This document shows, piece by piece, positions 8,361-16,368 of a stretch of DNA of 26,184 bases. The stretch spans positions 1 through 26,184 of the forward strand of contig JBLMZA010000148.1 in assembly GCA_050258555.1 (NCBI GenBank), read 5' to 3'. Both the position numbers and the translations under genes were made by a program. The DNA is from CAISDA01 sp050258555. GTDB taxonomy: Bacteria; Bacteroidota; Ignavibacteria; UBA10030; UBA8401. The notes under the pieces were generated by a model that did not search any database, was not told where the DNA came from, and saw only the letters and a program-made list of their open reading frames with translations. Each line of letters starts with the position of its first letter. The stretch's first letter is position 1.

Positions 8361-9254
8361 TCAGAGACGGAATGAGAGCGAAAATGTGTGTGTCGTCGAA
8401 AATCCCGATGAAAACGGCACAAAGGCGTAATCGAAGGCGAGCATGCCGTAGGCGACGCCGATGCCGCCGGTGAACGCTTTCGCGTCGTAGCCTGTCTCAT
8501 AGCCTGCGCGAAGCGCCACCGTCTTGTCGTACGAGACTTCTCCGCCAAGGTGCACGTGGCTTTCGGACTGCTTGAAAATCGTGACGAGCTCCGCATTGGC
8601 GCGCCAGGCGAAGTCTTCGCTCATCGTGCCGGCATAGGATGCGCCGGCGCGCAGAAGCGACGGAAGGGTCAGGGCTTCGTTTCGCATTTCGTTCATCGAC
8701 CCGAGATTGGAAAGGGCCGCGCCGAGTGTAAGCGAAGGCGAGACCCGGTATGCCGCTCCGAGATCCACCGCATAGCCGCTTGCCTCGTCCACGTAGAGCT
8801 TTTCATAGAGGAACTTTGCGCTGATGCCGATCGCGAGCTCGTCGGAAAGTTTCACGCCGGCGGAGCCGGTGATCGCCATATCGTGCGCGTTGAATGTGCC
8901 GGCCGGATCGCCGGGCTGCGTGCGGACGTCGATCGATCCGGTATTCGTCGCATTGAACGAGAATCCGAGCGCCACGGTTTCCCCCGGTATGGCCGCGCCG
9001 AAATATTCCGTGGAGATATCGGCGATCCATTCCTTATGCATGAGCGAGAGATCGGTCTGCGCGGCGAACGAAAGCAGCGCGGGATTGTAATAGGGCGCCG
9101 AGGCATCGGCGGACGAAGCCGCGCCGGTTTCGCCCATGGCGATCGTGCGTGCGCCGACGCCGAGTTTCAGAAACGACAGGCCGGTCGCGGCCGACTGCGC
9201 AAACAGGGTGGAGGCGGAACAAAGAAGCACAAGCGCAAGAAATTTCGTTTTCAT
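8361..9254 (-). CDS. PorV/PorQ (UPF0164) family outer-membrane barrel, copy 2
   Basis: The protein has 297 residues. The ATG shares a base with the stop of the paralogous gene before it (TAATG). Residues 1-20 are a signal peptide ending FAQ. The segment LKLGVGARTIAMGETG, followed by an N-P-A motif (YYNPALLSF), is the family signature, and the protein ends in an aromatic-rich terminal strand (FSLSFRL). PorV proteins are FadL-like barrels that shuttle T9SS cargo from the translocon to the attachment complex; other members have no known job. Frames reaching further upstream run antisense through the neighbouring barrel gene and were not used. Its partner and the Asp-box gene lie directly upstream. 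Confidence 0.85.
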   Translation of the reverse strand: MKTKFLALVLLCSASTLFAQSAATGLSFLKLGVGARTIAMGETGAASSADASAPYYNPALLSFAAQTDLSLMHKEWIADISTEYFGAAIPGETVALGFSFNATNTGSIDVRTQPGDPAGTFNAHDMAITGSAGVKLSDELAIGISAKFLYEKLYVDEASGYAVDLGAAYRVSPSLTLGAALSNLGSMNEMRNEALTLPSLLRAGASYAGTMSEDFAWRANAELVTIFKQSESHVHLGGEVSYDKTVALRAGYETGYDAKAFTGGIGVAYGMLAFDYAFVPFSSGFSTTHTFSLSFRL

Positions 9255-10204
9255 TAAAAGCTCGCTGAAAGGGAAATGATATGCATCGCAAAATAATTGT
9301 ACGGCTCGATCACATACGCGTAATGCAGCGCGGGCTGAATCGAACCCATCGTCGTGCGCGCAGTGAATCCGAACGTCGGCGCGGCCTGCTTCGCATCCTT
9401 CAGGTTCCAGTTGCCGAGGCCGGCGCGGATGGTGAACTGTTCGGCCAGCGCAAGCTCTCCGCCCATGCGGATGATCGTCGTCGACTTGTTGCTTGTCTCG
9501 ATTTCCGCCGAGACGAGCGCCGTGCCGTCGCCGATCACATAGGCCGCGCCGAAGACCTGACGGATCGGAAACTTGTCCGTCGTGGTGTTGCCGTTTTCGC
9601 CGTAGAGCTGCGAAGTGTCCCATTTGTATTTCGACATCACATCGCGCACGGCAATGGCGATCGTGAGCCGCTCGTTGGCCGAATAGACCGCGCCGAGATC
9701 GACGCCGAAGGATGACGATGTGACACCATGATAGAGCTTGGCATAATAGATTTTCGGCGTGAAGCCGATGGCGACTTTCGGCGAGGGACGGAGTCCGAAT
9801 GAGAGCGAGAACTGGTTTTCCGACGTCGAGAGATCCTCCGTTTGATAGCCGTCGGCATCCCTGCCGTCGATTTTCGTGACGCCGGCATTGATGATGCTCA
9901 CGGCGATGCCCGCATTCGGCTTGATGGGCTGCGAATAGGTGAGCATGTTGAGCGACCTGTCGAGCGAGAGCACGCCGTAGGAAATGAGCGCCGTGCGCGA
10001 GCGCTGGAACGGCGTGGCGGCCGGATTGTAGTATCCGGCGATCTCGGAAGTGGTCACGGCGGTCATGGCGTTGGCCATGCCCATGCCCCGCGCGCCGAAT
10101 CCGAGCCGGGCGAACGAGCCTGCCGTGCCGGCCATCTGAGCGTCCGCGGCCGAAGCGATGACGGCAAGGGCGATGAATAGGAAAGCGAAGCGTCGAAGTG
10201 TCAT
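9254..10204 (-). CDS. PorV/PorQ (UPF0164) family outer-membrane barrel, copy 1
   Basis: The protein has 316 residues; the start is the ATG giving MTLRRFAFLF, not the TTG two codons earlier. The signal peptide ends near ADAQ (residues 20-23). The signature FARLGFGARGMGMANAMTA, followed by YYNPAATPF, matches the PorV/PorQ family and aligns with the next gene, so the pair is a tandem duplication that has diverged strongly. Alternating hydrophobic strands continue to the C-terminal IISLSASF, a typical barrel end. It lies 37 bases after the Asp-box protein, which has a T9SS-like C-terminal domain. That position suggests, but does not prove, that the barrel handles export of that neighbour. Confidence 0.87.
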   Translation of the reverse strand: MTLRRFAFLFIALAVIASAADAQMAGTAGSFARLGFGARGMGMANAMTAVTTSEIAGYYNPAATPFQRSRTALISYGVLSLDRSLNMLTYSQPIKPNAGIAVSIINAGVTKIDGRDADGYQTEDLSTSENQFSLSFGLRPSPKVAIGFTPKIYYAKLYHGVTSSSFGVDLGAVYSANERLTIAIAVRDVMSKYKWDTSQLYGENGNTTTDKFPIRQVFGAAYVIGDGTALVSAEIETSNKSTTIIRMGGELALAEQFTIRAGLGNWNLKDAKQAAPTFGFTARTTMGSIQPALHYAYVIEPYNYFAMHIISLSASF

Positions 10205-10241
10205 GAGCAATGTGATGGTTGTGATGTTCGTGCGTGCCCGC

Positions 10242-11825
10242 TTATTGAAGCACGATGATCTTTCCCCAGACAGGATCGCCTTTTTCGACGATCACCTGGT
10301 AGAAGTAGACGCCGTTGGCGACCTGATTATTGTTGTTGTCGCGGCCGTCCCAGATCTCATCCTGCTCGCGCGACGATGTGCGCGGCGCATTCTGTATGAG
10401 CGTCCGCACGAGATTCATGCCGTAGTCGAAGATGCGGATCGTCACGCCGAAGGCCTGTCCGGAAACGCTCGATCCCGCACTGGCGCTGGAGTAATGAATG
10501 CGCACGACTTCGTCATCCGGCGAAAAGGGATTAGGATAGGCATACGTCGACGTTTTCGATGCCAGAGGATAGGCGGTCCTGAGGATCGTCCAGGAACTTC
10601 CGAAGGGCGTCGTGCCGTCGTCGAGCGTGCGGGCGATGCCCTGGTCGCTGCCGAACCACATGACCGATCCCTGTGCGGCGATGCTGTAGAATTTCGGCGC
10701 TACCATGCGCTGCTTCGTCGCGGCATCGTAAATAATGCCCGTCCGGCTCCAGGACGTGCCGAGATCGGTCGAGCGGAAAAGCCCGTTGTCCGTTCCCGCA
10801 TACACTGTATTGCCGTTGAAGCCGATGCCGTGCACGAACTCGCCGCGCAGCGCGGTCTTCCATGTGGCGCCGCTGTCGGAGGTGAAGCTGATGCCGCGCT
10901 CTTCAAGCGCAGAGGTGTTGACGGTGCCCGCCCAAAGGATGCCGGTCGACGGCTGTTTGGCCAGCGCCACGACGAAGTTGCCGGAAATGGGAGATGATTG
11001 ATTCTGATGCGTGAATTTCCTCCACGAGCGTCCGCCATCGGTCGATTTGTTGATGCCGCCTGCGGTGCCGATCCAGATGGTCGAACTGTTCTCGGCAAGC
11101 ACAGAGAAGGCGCGGTGATTCAGGCTTCCTTTTAATTCGAGCCTGCCGCCCGAGGGCGCGAGATCGAACTTCAGCGTATCCTTCGGACTGATGCTGTCCA
11201 ACGTGTCCGGCGGAATGATGACGCGTATCCATGTGCGGCCCTTGTCGGTCGATGTGCGCACCATGCCGGCAAAGGAGGTGATCCAGACGGCGCTGTCCGT
11301 TGCCGCGATATCGTATGTGATATTGTTGATCTCTGTTGTAATCGGAAGCGCACGGATCGGGCTGTAGGGATTGTAATACAGCGTATCGATGCCGGTTTTG
11401 TTCGAGTCGACCGGCTGCGGAAAATGCTCCCAGGTTTCGCCGCCGTCGGTTGAATGGTGGAGACCGCTGCCGACGGGAAGTGATTGCCCATTGTCCTCGG
11501 TGCTGTGCGCTGTGGCGACCCAGATATCGCTGCCACGCACAGTGATCGCCGAGACGTCCTCGGTGCCGAAGCCGGGCGTATTATAGTAACTCTTCCACGT
11601 CGTGCCGCCGTCGGTCGAGCGGGCCAGTCCCTTGCCTGTGCCGAGCCAGATGGTCTGTCCGTTGACGACGATGTCGGTGACGCTGTTGCTGTTGATCTCT
11701 GCGGCCGTGGAGGCCTGCGTCCGTGCGAGTTCATAGGACCGTTCTGTCAGGACGCGCTGTGCCCACGACGGAGCACTCAGAAAAACAACGGCTGCGATTG
11801 CCGCGATGGTTGAACGGGAGGTCAT
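10242..11825 (-). CDS. Secreted Asp-box (BNR) propeller protein with T9SS-type C-terminal domain
   Basis: The protein has 527 residues with a signal peptide ending SWAQ (residue 23). Six Asp-box motifs (S-x-D-x-G-x-T/S-W) occur at about 70-77, 125-132, 192-199, 261-268, 316-322 and 352-359, indicating a beta-propeller like sialidase or photosystem-assembly repeats; no sialidase Arg triad or other catalytic set is recognisable. After residue 428 comes a FlgD-like/T9SS sorting domain: YAYPNPFSPDD (428-438), then GVYFYQVIVEKG (505-516) and the end GKIIVLQ. Such domains direct export by the type IX system and are cleaved by a PorU-type sortase. The ATG overlaps the lipoprotein stop (ATGA). The ligand is unknown. 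Confidence 0.85.
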   Translation of the reverse strand: MTSRSTIAAIAAVVFLSAPSWAQRVLTERSYELARTQASTAAEINSNSVTDIVVNGQTIWLGTGKGLARSTDGGTTWKSYYNTPGFGTEDVSAITVRGSDIWVATAHSTEDNGQSLPVGSGLHHSTDGGETWEHFPQPVDSNKTGIDTLYYNPYSPIRALPITTEINNITYDIAATDSAVWITSFAGMVRTSTDKGRTWIRVIIPPDTLDSISPKDTLKFDLAPSGGRLELKGSLNHRAFSVLAENSSTIWIGTAGGINKSTDGGRSWRKFTHQNQSSPISGNFVVALAKQPSTGILWAGTVNTSALEERGISFTSDSGATWKTALRGEFVHGIGFNGNTVYAGTDNGLFRSTDLGTSWSRTGIIYDAATKQRMVAPKFYSIAAQGSVMWFGSDQGIARTLDDGTTPFGSSWTILRTAYPLASKTSTYAYPNPFSPDDEVVRIHYSSASAGSSVSGQAFGVTIRIFDYGMNLVRTLIQNAPRTSSREQDEIWDGRDNNNNQVANGVYFYQVIVEKGDPVWGKIIVLQ

Positions 11826-12637
11826 TGGATATAGATCCGTTTGGTCAGTGAATTCGACACGGCGCCCGATTTGTCTTTCGCGCTGAAGATGAAATCGCGA
11901 TACGTGCCGGGCGTCGTCGTGCTTGAAATGGGAATCTGCAGCGTGTAGCGTCCGTCGCCGGCCGCATCGTCGCCGCTGGGAAGATTGAAGACTGGCAGCA
12001 CGCTTAGTCCGCCGTCGTCATACATCGGATATTCGGCCACGAACGATCCGTCGGGACGGTACGATTTGAACATGACCGATGCGATCGAGCCGAGTCCGTC
12101 CGAATCGGCCGCCGCCACGGACACTTTGATGTAATTCATTGCGCTTCCCGAAGGCACGCGCACCGTATCGGGCGCGATGAGATTCGAGATGAAGGGGGGA
12201 CGGTTGTTCGAGGAAATGATCGTCAGCGGAATCGCGATGATGTTGCTGAACAATCCCGAGGCATCGGCCGCCTGAAGCTGTATGCCATACTGTCCCACGG
12301 CGGCTTTCGACAGCGTCATCTTCACCGTGCCGGTGAACACGCCGTCGTTTTTTCTTTCATCAGGCGCCGCGCCGTTGTCAGAAAGCGCAAAGGAGCGGAT
12401 CGTTCCGTCCGAGGCCACAATGAGCGCCGTAACGGAAGTGACATTCGTGCCGCGCGCCGAGGCCGAGACGGTCATCGTCGTGTCGACGGTCGACGATCCG
12501 AGCCGTCCCACATCGATGACGGTCAGCGAGGATGTCGCGAATGAAATGAACGGAGGGGCGGGGGTGTCGACCTGGTCGTCGGGAAGACTGCAGCCCGCAA
12601 GCCATGCAACGGCGATGATCGAGAGAATATGTTTCAT
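11822..12637 (-). CDS. Lipoprotein with two Ig-like repeats
   Basis: The protein has 271 residues, with a lipoprotein signal peptide ending LAG-Cys16. Serine after the cysteine favours outer-membrane placement. Two related beta-sandwich repeats follow, about 53-140 and 147-271. Each holds an aspartate-rich turn (DNGAAPDERKNDGVFTG at 87-103; DDGG and AGDGRYT near 207-232) and ends in a K/A-D-x-S-G stretch, resembling cadherin/invasin-like or 'choice-of-anchor' domains that may bind calcium. It is first in the group with the Asp-box protein and the two PorV-like barrels, and could be a surface anchor or adaptor. There is no Shine-Dalgarno site; a hairpin with seven T residues ends 13 nt before the ATG. 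Confidence 0.78.
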   Translation of the reverse strand: MKHILSIIAVAWLAGCSLPDDQVDTPAPPFISFATSSLTVIDVGRLGSSTVDTTMTVSASARGTNVTSVTALIVASDGTIRSFALSDNGAAPDERKNDGVFTGTVKMTLSKAAVGQYGIQLQAADASGLFSNIIAIPLTIISSNNRPPFISNLIAPDTVRVPSGSAMNYIKVSVAAADSDGLGSIASVMFKSYRPDGSFVAEYPMYDDGGLSVLPVFNLPSGDDAAGDGRYTLQIPISSTTTPGTYRDFIFSAKDKSGAVSNSLTKRIYIQ

Positions 12638-12650
12638 TGGGCTATACAAT

Positions 12651-12700
12651 AAAAAAACCGAGAGACTGCATTCGCCGCTCGGCTTGGATAAATGCAGTCT
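12651..12700 (-). terminator. Terminator- or attenuator-like element before the lipoprotein gene
   Basis: Read on the minus strand, a perfect 10-bp inverted repeat (AGACTGCATT at 12700-12691, AATGCAGTCT at 12672-12663) is followed at once by CTCGG and seven T residues (12657-12651). CTCGG pairs with CCGAG (12682-12678) inside the loop of the first stem, and wobble and A-U pairs can lengthen this to about 8 bp. The two pairings cross, so they either compete (terminator against anti-terminator) or form an H-type pseudoknot. Because the T run ends 13 nt before the ATG, control of the downstream operon is more likely than simple termination of the upstream gene. No experiment backs this. Confidence 0.5.
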
Positions 12701-12717
12701 GCATCGCAATGGTAGTT

Positions 12718-12764
12718 GTTTGATGGTGGAGCGTTACGTAAGTGAGTCGTACGTTGTATCAAAC
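12718..12764 (-). other. Nested stem-loop in the leader of the lipoprotein operon
   Basis: GTTTGAT (12764-12758 on the minus strand) pairs with ATCAAAC (12724-12718). Inside it a second stem, ACGTA/TACGT (12754-12750 with 12740-12736), closes a 9-nt loop. Together with the attenuator-like element downstream it makes most of the 5' leader a folded RNA, if transcription starts near 12800. It could equally be a protein-binding inverted repeat in DNA. It resembles no riboswitch class I can name. Confidence 0.4.
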
Positions 12765-12805
12765 TGTGCGATAGCAGACCGTATTCTGTTTGAGATGTGT
12801 GGTAA

Positions 12806-12834
12806 AACTTAAGAAAATATTCCCCGATTGTCAA
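12806..12834 (-). promoter_or_regulatory. Candidate promoter of the lipoprotein/Asp-box/PorV operon
   Basis: TTGACA (12834-12829 on the minus strand), a 17-nt spacer, then TAAGTT (12811-12806), continuing TT. This fits a sigma-70 pattern and also the Bacteroidota-type TTG-N20-TAnnTTT pattern. It lies 71 bases beyond the stop of the protease gene and would give a leader of about 160 nt. The other two candidate promoters in the window have the same spacing. Confidence 0.4.
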
Positions 12835-12856
12835 TATGAAATTTTATTGGGTGCGC

Positions 12857-12886
12857 GCCGCCCGCCTTACGCCCGCAGCGGGCGGC
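12857..12886. other. GC-rich hairpin downstream of the protease gene
   Basis: GCCGCCCGC (12857-12865) and GCGGGCGGC (12878-12886) form a perfect 9-bp stem with a 12-nt loop; GCCCGC-A-GCGGGC (12871-12883) is an alternative tight palindrome. It begins 18 bases past the stop of the M50 gene and could slow or end transcription, but no T run follows on the minus strand, so it is not a standard intrinsic terminator. Confidence 0.4.
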
Positions 12887-12904
12887 CCGGTTTCCGCCCC
12901 GGCC

Positions 12905-13849
12905 TCAGAACAGAATCGAGAAGGGGGACGGGGCGAACGACACGGCGAAGATGATCCATGTGAGCCAGCCGATCTTCATGCGGATCGGATCGAGCGGCTC
13001 CTCGTTCATCACGGGCGGATGGGTCAGCTTCACCACGAACAGCAGGACCGCCGCCCAGAAGAGCCAGCCGGTCCATCCGAAATTCACCTGCACGCCGAGC
13101 GCCGGAAGGAATCCCATGAGCCCGATCGCCAGCAGCAGGACGAATGCCGTGCGCGCGATCGTCTTGTGCGCCGCGCCGAACATCGTATAGGAAAGATGCC
13201 CGCCGTCCAATTGGCCGATCGGAAAGAGATTCATCGCCGTCACGAACAGTCCGAACCAGCCCGTGCACAGGAACGGATAATGATACATCTCCGTCATGGG
13301 CGGAACGAACTGATAGGCGGGATTGGTCAGCAGAAGCGACATCGCCTCGTACATGATCGACGTGCCGAAGCTCAACTCGAGTCCGCCTGAGGCCGGCTTC
13401 GAGAAATAATCGGGATGGATCGCGAGAATGAATTCGCGTCCGGGCAGATGCGTGAATCCGTAGGCAAGCACCAGAAGGCTTGCAACGAAGCCTGCGATGG
13501 GACCGGCCACGCCGATATCGAACATCACTTTCTTCGAGGGAACGGGCGTTCTCGTCCTGATCACCGCGCCCAAGGTCCCGAAATTCAGAAATCCCGGCAG
13601 CGTCGGAAACGGAATAAAAAACGGAAGCGTCGCATCGACGTTATGGATGCGCGAGGCGAAATAATGCCCGAATTCATGCGTCGCCAGAATGAACAACAGG
13701 CAGAGCGCATAGGGAAGGCCGAGCAGGATATTCGACACTTCGAACGGATCGATGTTGAGCCACGCCGCGCCGGCCACACAGGTGGTGAAGAGCGTGATGA
13801 TGAATAACAGAAGATGAAGAAAAATTTTGGGTGCGGACATGGTCGTCAT
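12905..13849 (-). CDS. M50 family site-2-type membrane metalloprotease
   Basis: The protein has 314 residues from the ATG giving MTTMSAPKIF; an ATG three codons later is also possible, and an upstream TTG would overlap the preceding gene. The zinc site HEFGH (58-62) lies in a membrane segment. The third ligand is in NLFPIGQLDGGH (Asp215), the conserved N-x2-P-x4-LDG motif of site-2 proteases. A GPIAG turn (116-120) and at least six hydrophobic segments fit a polytopic inner-membrane protein. No PDZ domain is present, so this is closer to the archaeal/plant-like group than to RseP. Such enzymes cut transmembrane regulators; no anti-sigma factor is visible nearby. It starts 25 bases after the barrel gene. 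Confidence 0.9.
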   Translation of the reverse strand: MTTMSAPKIFLHLLLFIITLFTTCVAGAAWLNIDPFEVSNILLGLPYALCLLFILATHEFGHYFASRIHNVDATLPFFIPFPTLPGFLNFGTLGAVIRTRTPVPSKKVMFDIGVAGPIAGFVASLLVLAYGFTHLPGREFILAIHPDYFSKPASGGLELSFGTSIMYEAMSLLLTNPAYQFVPPMTEMYHYPFLCTGWFGLFVTAMNLFPIGQLDGGHLSYTMFGAAHKTIARTAFVLLLAIGLMGFLPALGVQVNFGWTGWLFWAAVLLFVVKLTHPPVMNEEPLDPIRMKIGWLTWIIFAVSFAPSPFSILF

Positions 13850-13874
13850 GTGTCTATGGTACGGAGAAAGTTCG

Positions 13875-14717
13875 TTAAAAATCAATATTCATGCCGAAGC
13901 CTGTATAGTCCTCCTTCACGTCGAAGTATTCTCCGTGTATGCTGTACCCGCTGAACACCGACGCGTAGAATTCGACTCCGCGCCCGTTCCAGGATCCGAG
14001 CTTGACGCCGGCATTGAGCGTGTGGCGCGTCGATGCCTCGGTGATTTTCATGAACGTTGCCTGATAGGCGCCGAAGAGGTTCACCTGTGAGGCGGCCTCA
14101 TAGTGGTATTCGGCGCCGGCTGACACGGAGGTCTTCGGCAGCCATGTCGGATCGACATGATAGAGCCAGATCATGCCTGCGTAGAGCCGTGTGCTGCCGT
14201 GCAGCGCCGAAGGCTCGAAGGCGGCGGTGGCATCGAGGAATTCGCGGCTGTACACGTGCGGCGCGCGGTCATCTTTCCACCGGCCGATCGCGTTCACATA
14301 GTGGCCGTCCACAAAATGCGCGCTGATATGGCTCAGGCGCAGGCGCGCCGTGAGCTTTCCGGCATCGGTCCGATGGGCCGCGCTGAAATTGAAGCCGAAG
14401 AGGTAATCCGATGCGTCGACGGGGAAATGAAAATTCTTTTCGCCTCGCAGATAGGTATATGTGAAGAAATCCGCTCCGAAGGCGGCGATGACATCATCCG
14501 CCGTGTACTGCACGAGATCGATCGAGTTGCCGATATCGAGCCTGAGCTTGTTGTCGCTCGACTGGGCGATGAAGCCCACGCGGGGCTCGAACGTATTGGC
14601 CGCAAGGGGGCGGAAGAGAAGTCCGCTCGGAACGAGTGAGAGATCGCCTGCGGGCGCCGCGCTTGTTATGACCGTTATTGCAATGAACAGAGAGAGATCG
14701 TGAACGAATCGTTTCAT
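13875..14717 (-). CDS. Outer-membrane beta-barrel protein, DUF1207-like
   Basis: The protein has 280 residues. The start is the ATG giving MKRFVHDLSLF; the upstream extension is unrelated low-complexity sequence. A signal peptide covers residues 1-23 (ending APAG). The rest is a run of alternating hydrophobic/aromatic strands with the motif LRLSHISAHFVDGHY (126-140) and ends GFGMNIDF, with the terminal Phe expected of Omp85-inserted barrels. The SH-x2-SAH-like motif and size recall DUF1207 barrels, but this family call is weak. It lies between the PHP phosphoesterase and the M50 protease, with gaps of 22 and 25 bases. It may help export or anchor the surface glycolipid; nothing in the sequence proves that. 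Confidence 0.7.
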   Translation of the reverse strand: MKRFVHDLSLFIAITVITSAAPAGDLSLVPSGLLFRPLAANTFEPRVGFIAQSSDNKLRLDIGNSIDLVQYTADDVIAAFGADFFTYTYLRGEKNFHFPVDASDYLFGFNFSAAHRTDAGKLTARLRLSHISAHFVDGHYVNAIGRWKDDRAPHVYSREFLDATAAFEPSALHGSTRLYAGMIWLYHVDPTWLPKTSVSAGAEYHYEAASQVNLFGAYQATFMKITEASTRHTLNAGVKLGSWNGRGVEFYASVFSGYSIHGEYFDVKEDYTGFGMNIDF

Positions 14718-14739
14718 GAGCTGAGAGAATGTATATGGA

Positions 14740-16368
14740 TTAATGAATGTGGAACCAGATCGGATTGGTGTAACAGAACCCTTCGGCATCGAATCCTGTG
14801 CCGCCTTCGGTGCAGGCCTCGATGCGCAGATAGCCTGTGCCCGGAGGGAACGGCAGATCGATCGTTTCGGTGAACTCGCGCGCGCCGCGGAAATGGAACG
14901 TGTGAGCGATATACTCCTGCCCCGCATGCTCGGCGGTGCCGTAGACGGTCACGGAGGTGAAGCTTCCGTATTCCTCTGTCGACCGTCCGGTCACCGTGAG
15001 CGTCGCCTCGGTGCACTCGAGCATGCCGCCGAGCGTGGCGCGCTGCCCGTCTTCGCCGGTGATGTCGGCCGTGACAACGGGACCGTTCGTGATGAAGCTT
15101 CTGCCGTTCCGGAGTCCCGAAAGGAGTCCCTCTTCGGTGAGATCGGATGAAGACACGCCGGTGCGCATTTTCCCGAAGAGCTGCTTGTCCCATTCCCTGA
15201 TCGTGAAGAAGGGGATGCCGATCTGCCGGAAGCTGTTGAAATTTCCGTGCGCGTCGTTGCCTGCGGCGATGAAGATCCTTCGGCCCTCCAATAGAAGCCG
15301 CTTCCAGATTTCGAGTCCGCGTTCGAATGCCTCGCCGCGCTCTCCGTTCAGGATCTGTATGCCGCTCAGGTTCTCGTGCTGCATGTCGTCGGCGGACCAG
15401 ATGCCGCGGCGGATGAGCAGCCATTGCAGAAAGGGCGTCGCTTCGGCGGGGTGGGCCGCGTAGGCAACCGTATGGTCATCCATCGCTTCGAGCACGTCCG
15501 TGATGCGGTGTTCGGGTTCGGTATGGAGCCAGTGTTCGGCTCCGTCTCCGGAGCCGTGGAAAAATTTCCTCGTCCCGAGCAACAGCAGGTGCACGTTGCG
15601 GTTGCGGCCGTTGCCGCAGCTCACTTCCTCTCCGCGGACGACGGCGAAGGATGCATTGGCGGCATTCAGGCGGTCGATGTCGGATTGAAGCGTGTGCCAT
15701 TTCGGCAATGCGGGATCGTTCACCAGATAGGATGCCTCGCTGTCGTCCAGGTCGTACGAATGGTCAGTCACGCAGAAGAACTGCTGTCCCATCGCGCGGC
15801 ATAATGCGACGGATGCCTCGAGCGGGGCGCCGTATTCCACCTGGTCGTCGGTCGCGGACGAATGCGTGTGCGCGTCCCCCTGATGCCAGCCGGGAAGCGA
15901 CGGCATGGGGTCCTGGGCGCGGTAGACGCGGTAATTGCGTTTCGAGGACGAGCGGTAGTTGTCGTTCTTGCATTCGGCCACCACGCCGCGCACGGAATAC
16001 TGGATCACGATTTCGACGTCGATGAAGCCGAAGAGCCGCGCACGGTCTCCTTCGAACGAAATCGGCATGATCTTCCACCAGAATTTCTCATCGGCCTGCC
16101 ACTGTTCGGACGCGTGCGCGCTGTCATAGAGCACGGACGTCGTGCGGTAGACGCCGTCCTGGAAGAAATCGGCCACCACGGTGATGATCCGCGCCGGATA
16201 GCGGTGGGCATCCTTCACCAGGAGCAGCACGGGCAGATCGGCATCGGGCTCGAGCCGATGCGGCATGTCGGCGAGAATCTCGGGCTCGGATTTTTTGAGC
16301 CAGCTGAAAAAATATTTGAACCGGTAATGCGTTTCAGCGTACGCAACAACGGGAAGGAATGGGATCAT
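14740..16368 (-). CDS. PHP-domain metal-dependent phosphoesterase with flanking beta domains
   Basis: The protein has 542 residues; its ATG overlaps the GT28 stop (ATGA). Residues about 160-400 carry a complete PHP metal site: DAHTHS (165-170), TDH (201-203), GEE (246-248), NVHLLLLG (His260), AHP (305-307) and GNDAHG (370-375). PHP enzymes hydrolyse phosphoesters, often on nucleotides or phosphosugars, using two or three metal ions. The N-terminal 150 residues and the C-terminal 120 residues (from about 425) are predicted beta-rich and are not part of the usual compact PHP fold; the C-terminal part resembles a carbohydrate-binding sandwich. No signal peptide is clear. Its place next to glycosyltransferases suggests a phosphosugar or phospholipid-linked glycan substrate. 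Confidence 0.82.
   Translation of the reverse strand: MIPFLPVVAYAETHYRFKYFFSWLKKSEPEILADMPHRLEPDADLPVLLLVKDAHRYPARIITVVADFFQDGVYRTTSVLYDSAHASEQWQADEKFWWKIMPISFEGDRARLFGFIDVEIVIQYSVRGVVAECKNDNYRSSSKRNYRVYRAQDPMPSLPGWHQGDAHTHSSATDDQVEYGAPLEASVALCRAMGQQFFCVTDHSYDLDDSEASYLVNDPALPKWHTLQSDIDRLNAANASFAVVRGEEVSCGNGRNRNVHLLLLGTRKFFHGSGDGAEHWLHTEPEHRITDVLEAMDDHTVAYAAHPAEATPFLQWLLIRRGIWSADDMQHENLSGIQILNGERGEAFERGLEIWKRLLLEGRRIFIAAGNDAHGNFNSFRQIGIPFFTIREWDKQLFGKMRTGVSSSDLTEEGLLSGLRNGRSFITNGPVVTADITGEDGQRATLGGMLECTEATLTVTGRSTEEYGSFTSVTVYGTAEHAGQEYIAHTFHFRGAREFTETIDLPFPPGTGYLRIEACTEGGTGFDAEGFCYTNPIWFHIH

Noticed and set aside
7369..8430. Open frame of 353 codons on the plus strand
   Set aside because: It is antisense to a GT4 gene with intact donor-site motifs and shows no family resemblance.
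10242..11825. Sialidase activity for the Asp-box protein
   Set aside because: Asp boxes occur in many propellers; the Arg triad and Asp/Tyr/Glu catalytic residues of sialidases are not recognisable.
12857..12886. Intrinsic terminator for the M50 protease gene
   Set aside because: The stem is strong but no T run follows on the minus strand, so it is listed only as a hairpin.
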